This document shows positions 55,858 through 64,000 of a DNA stretch of 64,000 nucleotides, piece by piece (positions within the stretch are counted from its first letter, which is position 1; each line of letters starts with the position of its first letter). Made by a program: the position numbers and the translations under genes. Origin of the DNA: Trifolium pratense. Taxonomy: Eukaryota > Streptophyta > Magnoliopsida > Fabales > Fabaceae. The stretch spans positions 29,822,001 to 29,886,000 of the forward strand of contig NC_060060.1 in the NCBI RefSeq assembly GCF_020283565.1, in the 5' to 3' direction. The notes under the pieces are model-generated. The model had not been told where the DNA came from. It saw only the letters and a list, made by a program, of their open reading frames with translations, and did not search any database.

Positions 55858-56609
55858 CCTTCAGAAAAGAAGCTTTCGCCGTTCAATTGCTTCGCCAAAA
55901 CTGGTCCCTAACCGAGGGTAACTCCGTTGCCGGAGAAACCGGGCTAGGACTTTAAACTCTTGTTTGGCTAGTCAATCAACGTTGAAAACTGTGAGAGAGG
56001 AGGGAGAAGACATATCAGGAGTTAAAAACTCGGATTCACGGAATTCTAGTTTCAATGGCAGAACAAAGTATGATCTGCCTCGTTAAAAAACCTTCCTAGT
56101 AAAACCCAGTGGGATAAAACCTATAGAAGGGAAAAAGAGTACAGATCAATAAACAAAAACCTGTTCCACCATTCTAGAATGATCGAGAACTCATGATGTT
56201 GTTGTAAATTGCACTGACATGGTTGAGGAATTTTATCGAACAGTATATGTGCAATATACTTTACACCTTTTGCAAACTTTGGTTACACGATCGTTCCCGA
56301 GCCTTGTTGAAACAGGAAAGGAGTAGAGAAAAGGGAATGAATTGAAGATACGGTGGATTGGATTAGACAAATTTTTTCACATCAGTCTCTAAATATAAAA
56401 CCCTCTTAAAAAAATGTCCTTTTTTTATAATACCTCTTAAATTTTTAAAGGCATTAATTACTTATTAACATATCTCTAATTATAGTGCATATAGGCAAAA
56501 AGTTAGTCAATAAAAATAAATGTATTTGGTCAAATTGACTAAATACATTCAGTTTTGTTGACTAATACATATAAATCGCAGGCCAGTTACGTTCTAGGGT
56601 GCAATTAAT

Positions 56610-56952
56610 AGCTTGTCATGTTTACCACTTCCAAATATTATTATAACGAATATGAATTTTATAAAATTTACTGTTACATTGAAAGTTTATACTGTATTAT
56701 ATAGATCATTCATAAACTTTTTTAAATAAATCAAAAATTATTTAACATATTATTGAGACCCATCAAAATTTATAGTTTATATAGGTTTTAATTGAATACC
56801 ATTAATCTTGATGGATTTCATTAATATATAAAATAATTTTCAATTTTTTTTTAAAAAAATTATGGAAGATCTGTATGATATAAACTTTCAATCCAACGGT
56901 GGATTTTGGATTCATATTCGTTATAATAATATTCACAACTTGTGCACCATAG
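56610..56952. mobile_element. Palindromic MITE, shared-core family, copy 5
   Basis: Inverted ends around AATATTATTATAACGAATATG on the left and CATATTCGTTATAATAATATT on the right. The interior has ACTTTCAATCCAACGGTGGA and the centre GAGACCCATCAAAATTTATA. Outer boundaries are approximate. Confidence 0.75.
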
Positions 56953-57016
56953 AAGATTGGGTGAAATTTTCCAAGGCAAAGCCTATATTAATTTTATAGT
57001 TTACACAATTAAGTTT

Positions 57017-57110
57017 TAGGGTTTTTTTTTTTTACAATGAAGCTGAGTGGATCGAACTCAAGACCTCTAACATATTACCAAAATTTCTTACTACTAGACC
57101 AAACATTAGC
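57017..57110 (-). mobile_element. SINE-like relic
   Basis: On the minus strand TCTAGTAGTAAGAAATTTTG precedes GTCTTGAGTTCGATCCACTC, and the copy ends in a run of A (T run at about 57020-57032 on the plus strand). This fits a tRNA-derived promoter and tail, but no flanking duplication was found. Confidence 0.5.
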
Positions 57111-59510
57111 AACTTAGCATTGGCGACTTTCCCAAGTTTTAGTTTTGTATCATCACAATGTTGTGTATGTCAAATCTCATGTTGAATTCAATAATAATAA
57201 AAGTAGAGTAAAAATAGAGAAGTAATAATAGTTCTAACAATTTAATAGTAAGTAAAACTCAATCAAACAAATACCAAGTAATTGTAAAGAGAAGTAAAAC
57301 ATCAGAAATTTGTTAATTCAGTTCAACAATAGCAGAGAAGATAGAACAGCTGTATAATTCACCATATGAATTAATTTACAAAAGATTCAAAGAAATTATA
57401 GGAAATTAACTATAAAAGTTTACAAAAAAATAGTTTCACATTACTCAATCTCTTCTCTTGAACAAAAGACGTATGAAGAGAATTTATGATGTAGAGATAA
57501 AATAATTTTTTACTTGTGAGATGGAGAAAAATATACATAAGTTGAAGTAAAGAACTAATTAAAGTTAGACAAAAAAAACTAATTAAAGTAAATAATTAAA
57601 TATTAATTACTCTACATTTTTAATACGTGACTTCAAATGTGTGACTTAACTTGCTAAACTAAGAAAATAAAAATATTAATCTACAAATATTTTTTTTTAC
57701 ACAGTTTAAAAAATGCGAGTTTAAAAAATGCGAGTATATAGTATTAATCTACAACAAATAAAAAAAAGGTGAAGTCATGCTTATGACCTCGTTGAGGTGG
57801 AAAGAGTGAAAAGACCATGAGTCCAAAGAACTAGCACGCATGCAACAGTAAAAGTGGTTCTCCTCATACTATACTACCATGAGTCAAGAAAACAATAATA
57901 AAAAAATAAAAGGTTGATTAATTTTTAATCTTCACACTTACCCATTCATGTTTATTTGCATTTGCCTTCATTTTTTTAGTGTAGAGTAAGAAAAAGGAGA
58001 TTAATCTACATGCAAATAAAAGGAGGACATTAATTTAAGAAACTAAATATAATAAGACAATCTTAAAATTTGTACGTAGTTGGTTTTAGTTTTTTATAAT
58101 GTTTGGTTAAATTCTTAAAAATCTAAAATATGATATTGTTAACACAACTCACATTAAAATTATTGAAGAAATAAATGATTTGAAGTTTAAATATATTTTC
58201 TGTCTTTATAAAAAAATTGAATTTTTAATCCCTACAAAATTTTCATACATGTAATATTTTAGATCATGTTATGGCAAAAAGATAACAAAAGAATGAATTG
58301 AGAATAACTTACATCCACTTATTTTCTAGAATAGATATTAACAACATGCACCATATATTAGTGTCTATATATAAAATCCATTTTCAAGTTTTTTGTGTTT
58401 TTTTTACAACTATACCATTTCATAGTTGTTAAAATTTTCATTTAAAAAAAAGCTGGAATATTGAGGTCATGCTGTTGTAATATTGATGTGTGCATTGTGA
58501 AAAAATGAAGCCGGGGGACATATATATGTGTTATAGAAATATATATTTTTTGGGTCACGTGTTGTGCATATGGCAGAAGACACGTATCATTATATGAAAC
58601 TATGCACTGCAATTTCATGATAACTAGGCCAGGGGAAGCATAAAAAGTATTAGAAAAAACTATTTAAATGCGAGAAAAAGAAAGAAGGAAAACGATAAAG
58701 AAATGGGCAAATATGAAATTGAAAAGAAACTAAAAAACATATGGACACTTGTTTGTGGGCACAGCACAGGAGTATAAAATTAGAAGGTAGAAGAAGGCTT
58801 TTATTTTTTCCAATGTTAATTAACCATTGTTTTCCATTAGCACATGTGTTTTGTACACCTTGCTTTGCTTTGTTGTTGTTGATTTAATCAAAGTGGGTTG
58901 TGTTGTTGGTGAGCTTGATGAGTCAACACCCCCCCCCCCCCTCTTATAAGAGCCGCCCGCTAATTAGTCTAGAACTAACCTATCTTACTTTCTCTTACTT
59001 AGATTTAGTTCATTCATTCATTAAAAATACAAGGAAAAACAACTTAGTTGATAACCCAAGAAAGTCAACTTAATTAACCATAATAAGTTCAGTAGTGTTG
59101 AGCGTGAAAGAGTGTGTTGAGAAGTCACACGTCAGTTGCGAGATGATCTAATTGAGAGAAAATCTTCATCTTACAAACTAATTTTATAGGGTTGAGTTAA
59201 ACTCAACTTTCAGGTCTAAGACTATGATGAGTATAATTTATAAAAAAATATAAAAGAAAAGAGTCATACTAATAAGTGGCTGAATATACTTGTTAAAGGA
59301 CCTGATTCGAACCCAAAATAAAATCAAACAATACGGGGACAAAAAAAAAACTAAATTCGTTGATGAGCAACGCTCACAAAATCAGCCATCAATACAAGAC
59401 TGGATTAAAAAAAACTAACTCATTAACGAGAAAGACTTGCATAGACACAAATCCAAATCATATTTTATTTGAGCACACACACACTAATCCAAAAATTTAA
59501 ATAAAGGTTA

Positions 59511-59676
59511 TGTTAACTTGTGCCCTAAGGGCACATGTTAAGCTACCTAAAAATAGAAATAGAGCATTTAATGATAAAAAACATTTAATGTTTAGAGAAT
59601 TGAATACACTACAAGTTCATTAAATTTTTTCCACATTTATCTTTTTAACATGTGCCCTTAAGGGCACAAGTTAACA
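59511..59676. mobile_element. 166-bp MITE whose ends are themselves palindromes
   Basis: Left end TGTTAACTTGTGCCCTAAGG (31 nt in all, 59511-59541) and right end 59645-59676 are inverse copies; each end is also nearly self-complementary around GTGCCCTTAAGGGCAC. TTTAAATAAA occurs just outside both sides but is not directly adjacent, so the target duplication is uncertain. Confidence 0.75.
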
Positions 59677-60849
59677 TTCTCCTTTAAATAAAAATAATAT
59701 AATAAAATCAATCAACATCATTTTATTTCTTTTTTCTTTAATTTTTATTTGTTTGTGAGTGTGTGTCTAACACCTCTTATTTATATTTGTGTCTAAAAAA
59801 GAATTTTGTCTCATTGACAACTATTCTAAATCTTTAAAATTTCAATGGAGAAAGAGCTTCGGTCTTCACAAATCAATCGACACATTTTTTATTCTTTTTA
59901 AAAGTTAAATATAAATACAATTTGCCAACAACAAAGAAATCGTATGACTATTAAGAGATTTGAGTCTCTCAAACAAACTATTTCAAAAATCAATAAAAAA
60001 TATAAACATAATTTAGGGTATATTTTCACTTGCACCTAGCAATCCTAATCAAAATTGACTAGGAAGTATACAAGTCAGTCACGAGTTCAGCTTTCACATG
60101 GTGGTGATCTTGCTTGCAATTTCAAAGTCTTTCGTTAATCATTGGTTTTGTGGACTAAACCAAATCCCACAAATTATAATCTTCTTCTTCGTCTTGGTGC
60201 GGTTGACATGGTCACATGGATAATTGACCCTTCCTTCATATGTATGAGTAAACATTCCTTTTGTCAACATTTGGTCCCACGGGGTATATTTAAACCGACA
60301 TAAACCAAAACTGCCAAATTTATATAAAAAAATTCAACTCGTACTACAAAATTGAAATTATGAAAAACAATATATTATTTTTGTTGGTGAAAATTGCATG
60401 GATTAGATTAAACTTTTTATTCTTTTTTAAAATTTGACAAATTGTCTGATTAGTAAGATTAAGATATCACTACCGTTTTCTCACGCAAGCAAACAGGTCT
60501 ATTATAAAGTTGAGTAGTTTGTGGCTATAGGAAGTTGGGAATGGTTTAAGTAAACTTCTACCATAAATAAGTGATTTAAAATAAGCAGATGATAAGTCTG
60601 TTTTGACTAGAAATATTTACATAAATTATATTGTTTCAATAAAAATTAAATTAAATTTAATTCTTGGGATCGGGTTTTACCCTGGATTTGCCGGGTTTCA
60701 TCTTTTTTTTTTTTTAACAAGGGTTTCATCTTTGTTTTGGTTATATAGGGCTAGAATTAGTTTAGGTTTGTTTCATATGTTATTGTGTGATTCACTTAAA
60801 AGATTTGAAATGATCTTAATTTTCTGCAAATATAGTAAAAGTCAATGAA
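59677..60849. other. Gene-free spacer
   Basis: AT-rich; no gene recognised. From about 60640 the sequence begins to share words with the repeat units that follow (see 60850-62000). Confidence 0.45.
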
Positions 60850-62000
60850 TGTTTGATAGGATTCAATTCTTCTCTTTAAAATGGTTTTATGCTAAGAATT
60901 TTAGTAATTTATGCTCCTATTATAAGTGAGTAGTGGAGTCTGTTATGTGTAGTTGGCAGTTCGATGTCTCTCTTTATGTGGGTTTGATGGTTGTCTATAC
61001 TTGTGAGACCCTTATATATGTGGCGGGGTGGGGTGCCTCTGGCTTCTCTGCTTGTGGTGGTGTGCCTATGGCTAGGATTAAGTTAAATTTGTTTTGTTTT
61101 TGGTCTACCATGCTAGAGTGCGATCCATTTGAAAGACTGAAAATGATCTTCTTTTTTTTTAGGAAGACAATGGATGTCAACAACTATCTGATATATTGGA
61201 TTCAACTCACCTCTTCAAAATAGTTTTACGCTAAGAGTTCTAGTAAGCTTGTTCTGGACTGGGCCAAGAGCTGGCCCAATCACTTATGCCCGATATTTGG
61301 GGCATGGCCCAATAAGGGGATACGTCCCCGACACGTCAGCCAATGACGTGTCCTGCTCGACATAACAGATTAGCTCCACGCTAATCACGTGCTCGGCTAT
61401 CCGTGCACGACGACTCATTCAGCCTTAGCTTAACAGCTAAGCAGCACGTTTAACACGTGCTTCATTGACCAACCATATCCGTCACGGAGTCATCCATTAC
61501 CCGCCAATAGCGGAACGACTCCAAACCAGGATAGAGGCAAATAACTGCCTTCCCCTACGATACAGGGGCTATCCTGGCAGTTGGGCCTATTGGGCCGGTT
61601 ATCCAGGCCCAATAGACCAACCTTTGGCCCAGCGCTGGGGGCACTATATAAGCTCTCCTATACAGGAGAGCCAGGTATTCTGAATCATTCTATACCTTAC
61701 TTTCTCTCTCTTCTCTTGTATCTCTCTTGTTCTCTTTGCTGACTTAGGCATCGGAGCACCTGCAGGTACAAACCCCCCCTTCGGTGTGGAAGCTTGCTCA
61801 ACGGACCGGCCATCAACCTTTTCTGATCATCAGGTTAGATCAAAGCTCTACTCCCATTATGAGTGGGCTGTGGAGTTCATCATCTGCTATAGTACTAGTA
61901 GTGATTTGTGTGGTTGACAGTTTGATGTTTCTCTTATGTGATTTGGGAATTGGTCATACCCTTAATTATCTGTAGTGGGGTGCCTCTGACTTCTCTTCTT
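60850..62000. repeat. Tandem repeat array (period about 320 bp) interrupted by a solo LTR
   Basis: AAAATGGTTTTATGCTAAGA (60879) matches AAAATAGTTTTACGCTAAGA (61217), and GGGGTGCCTCTGGCTTCTCT (61029) matches GGGGTGCCTCTGACTTCTCT (61977). The third unit resumes right after the solo LTR, so the LTR landed inside the array. Short frames here are not protein-like; origin unknown, possibly a retroelement 3' region. Confidence 0.7.
61250..61842 (+). mobile_element. Solo LTR, 593 bp, with 5-bp target duplication
   Basis: Begins TGTTCTGGACTGGGCC and ends GGTTAGATCA (TG...CA), flanked by AAGCT at 61245-61249 and 61843-61847. It contains a TATA-like CTATATAAGCTCTC near 61644 and a pyrimidine-rich stretch downstream, as in LTR promoters. 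No internal region or second LTR follows: the interrupted repeat array resumes at once. Clearly GC-richer than its surroundings. Orientation is inferred from the TATA box. Confidence 0.9.
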
Positions 62001-62968
62001 ATGATAGTGGATCCGTTTTTACCAAGGTCGTAGGTTGTTTTTTTTACTCTCTTTTAAATATCTCTTGTATTTATTGTATTATGGTCTAATATATTTGACA
62101 TTTTAAAAAAAAAACGTAAGACTTAGCTCAATTCAAAATGCTAATAATGTTTGTCTTTTGTCAAGACAATGCTAATATTGTTAACCTAAACATTTTTATC
62201 AAATGTTACATGTTTATCACTTTATCAATGAACAATTATTTATTATCAATATTTTGGTACATAGATTAAATGGCAAGTCATCGAAAACCCACACATACAA
62301 AGTGGAGAGACCATAGTTTGAATTCGATCATAGCGTCCAACTTAGCAGTATCAACATTTCGGTCGGTTGAACTATAATTTGTGAACTATTATTATTAATT
62401 AATTAATTAATCCTTGTGTTTAGGTTCACAAAGTCAAACCGTTTTGTGATTATGAGTTATGACAAACTCAAATACTAGCATTGTTGATATTTTCCATCGA
62501 TGTACTAAAACTTCTATAGCCCCTAAAAAAGAAGGTTTAAACTCTAAACTGCTCCTGCTATATATCCTCATGATCATAATAAGGTAGCTCTGTGTATAAC
62601 TACTATAACTATATATTTAGTAATTAATCTGAATTTGTTTGCAACAAAAACAACAAATATAAGATGACGAAAGAACTAGAAGTAAGTAAGTACTAAATGA
62701 TCCTCCTTCAAAAAAAAAAGTAAGTACTAAATGACGTGTTCCGAATGCTAATTATTTATATTGTTTAATTTCAACAATTAGTTGACAAATTGATAGTAAA
62801 CTGCTCTGACGCTAATAAAACAGGGTTTGGTTTGTTAAGATTTTTTTTAAGGTTTTGGTGTGTTTTATTTGTTGTCTATCGTTTTCTCCTTCCGTATCCT
62901 CGGTATGTCTAATGAAGTTTTGTTGAACTGTTTCTTCATTTTGATATTGTTTTTCAATGAGATAAAGA
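62001..62968. other. Gene-free spacer
   Basis: AT-rich, with a possible SINE-like relic near 62275-62350 (TTTGAATTCGATCATAGCG) and an (ATTA)n string near 62390. Nothing else recognised. Confidence 0.45.
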
Positions 62969-62973
62969 TATCT

Positions 62974-63317
62974 TCTTAGAAATGAGTATTGGACCTAACT
63001 CATCTTTACAAAACCGGCTTGTAAGGTGAGGATTGCCTCTAGTTTATAAACACTTAGTCAGGCCATCTCTCAACCGATGTGGGACTTCTTAACACACCCC
63101 CTCGTGTCCAGCGCTATTGGGCTTGGTACGCGGATATAAATGGTAGGTGGCCCGATATCGGGTGGCCCAACGGATCTTGGAGAGGCTCTAATACCATCTT
63201 AGAAATGAGTATTGGGCCTAACTCATCCTTACAAAACCGGCTTGTAAGGTGAAGATTGTCTCTAGTTTATAAACACTTAGTCAGGCCATCTCTCAACCGA
63301 TGTGGGACTTCTTAACA
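62974..63317 (-). mobile_element. TRIM (terminal-repeat retrotransposon in miniature), 344 bp
   Basis: Two 121-bp direct repeats (62974-63094 and 63197-63317) with only a few differences flank 102 bp. On the minus strand each repeat begins TGTTAAGAAGTCCCACATCG. Directly after the 5' repeat stands TGGTATTAGAGCC (63196-63184), close to the usual initiator-tRNA-Met primer site TGGTATCAGAGCC. A purine tract CGAGGGGGTG directly precedes the 3' repeat. Flanks TATCT (62969-62973) and TATGT (63318-63322) match at 4 of 5. No coding capacity, as usual for TRIMs. Confidence 0.87.
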
Positions 63318-63557
63318 TATGTCTAAAAAAAATTATCTAGAGCTTATAATAATAATATACATTATATTTTCTAGTAAATAGACGAAATAATAAAATTATT
63401 ATAAACTGATACACACAAGTGAGAGAGTCGGAATTTGAACCTCGGTCATAACGTTCGATCTAACAATTTCATATTTTTTTAGTTTAGCTAAGACTTATGG
63501 ATTTATTTATGTTTTTTTTAATGTGGCATATAAATATTTATACTATAAAATAATTTA

Positions 63558-63862
63558 GACTTAATTAGTAAAATGATCCCTTAAAGACATTTTTGGTTTC
63601 AGATTGGTCCCTTAAAGAAAAAAAAAAGTCTGAATAGGTCCCTTAAAGAAAAAAAGGTCCGAATAGGTCCCTTAAAGAAATATCCGTTAATCAGTTTGGT
63701 CATATTCGGACATTTTTTTAGGGACCAAACTGATTAACGAAGATGTCTTTAAGGAACCTATTCGGACATTTTTTTCTTTAAAGGACCTATTCAGACATTT
63801 TTTTCTTTAAGGAACCAATGTGAAACCAAAAATATTTTTAAGGGCATTTTACTAATTAAGCC
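63558..63862. mobile_element. Foldback MITE, 305 bp, with 9-bp target duplication (Mutator-like)
   Basis: Flanked by AATAATTTA at 63549-63557 and 63863-63871, identical on both sides. Ends GACTTAATTAGTAAAATG and the inverse CATTTTACTAATTAAGCC. Arms of about 140 bp contain repeated TAGGTCCCTTAAAGAAA units and pair almost throughout. No coding frame. Confidence 0.93.
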
Positions 63863-64000
63863 AATAATTTATTACATATTTGTCAACTGTTTTCAACTTA
63901 TTTTAATACAACTTTCTCAAATAAATTATTACTTATAATATGAATGAACTTTCTTTAAGTTCATAAGATATAAGTCATCAAAGATGACAAAACAAACCCC

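Larger units (their letters stand above)
49769..56390 (-). mobile_element. Full-length L1-type LINE with 17-bp target duplication
   Basis: The element body is 49786-56373 on the minus strand; identical flanks TTTTCACATCAGTCTCT stand at 49769-49785 and 56374-56390. The 3' end is a poly(A) tail (T run at 49786-49798). Contents in order: 5' UTR (55858-56373), ORF1 in two overlapping frames, ORF2 of 1232 aa, short 3' UTR. The intact duplication and uninterrupted ORF2 point to a young insertion; GC content is visibly higher than in the surroundings. Confidence 0.96.
56391..59510. other. Gene-free stretch right of the LINE
   Basis: Includes shared-core MITE copy 5 (56610-56952), a SINE-like relic on the minus strand (about 57017-57110; GAGTTCGATCC B-box string and an A tail), a tandem GCGAGTTTAAAAAAT pair near 57705-57730, and a C run (about 58929-58941). 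No coding sequence recognised. Confidence 0.5.

Noticed and set aside
62974..63317. Possible Cassandra element
   Set aside because: Cassandra TRIMs carry a 5S rRNA sequence in the LTR; I see no 5S-like promoter block here.

Overview
The window is plant nuclear DNA, most probably from a legume close to Medicago: it is AT-rich, the genes are split by many GT-AG introns, the protein families are plant-specific, and the spaces between genes are full of MITEs, SINEs, LINEs and LTR-element remnants. The species is an inference; nothing here proves it.

Positions 1-30.5 kb hold a cluster of G-type lectin S-receptor-like Ser/Thr kinases (called here SRLK-A to SRLK-D). A (+, 5' end outside the window) and B (+) have nearly the same kinase half. 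C (-) and D (+) are more divergent. All four share the exon plan, with middle kinase exons of exactly 211, 238 and 151 nt. Three broken pieces lie between them: a minus-strand C-like fragment right after B, a plus-strand 3' scrap just behind C, and a single exon remnant near 24.1 kb. The A/B-type and C-type genes appear to have been duplicated as a tail-to-tail pair, with the opposite partner decaying in each copy. Between B and C sits an unrelated minus-strand Ulp1-type (C48) cysteine protease gene with a complete catalytic set and what looks like an in-phase duplicated exon.

Positions 31.8-38.1 kb hold two tandem plus-strand genes for FQR1/WrbA-type NAD(P)H:quinone oxidoreductases with identical intron positions (203 and 204 aa). 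Positions 44.1-46.9 kb hold a seven-exon minus-strand gene for an atypical bHLH transcription factor of the bHLH112/bHLH123 type. Exon phases were checked by hand and close in frame for SRLK-B (849 aa), SRLK-C (815 aa), SRLK-D (824 aa), both FQR1 genes and the bHLH gene (430 aa).

Positions 49.8-56.4 kb are a full-length L1-type LINE (-) with a 17-bp target duplication, an uninterrupted 1232-aa ORF2 and an ORF1 split by a frame change at an A9 run. The last 8 kb is gene-free and carries small elements that can be delimited to the base: a solo LTR with a 5-bp duplication, a 344-bp TRIM element with 121-bp terminal repeats and an adjacent tRNA primer site, and a Mutator-like foldback MITE with a 9-bp duplication. 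Two hAT-type elements with 8-bp duplications, two SINEs with long duplications, a 5'-truncated LINE and at least five copies of one palindromic MITE family lie elsewhere. I found no clear sign of an entirely new biological system. The most unusual items are the duplicated protease exon, the decayed tail-to-tail kinase pairs, the LINE ORF1 slippery site and the TRIM.
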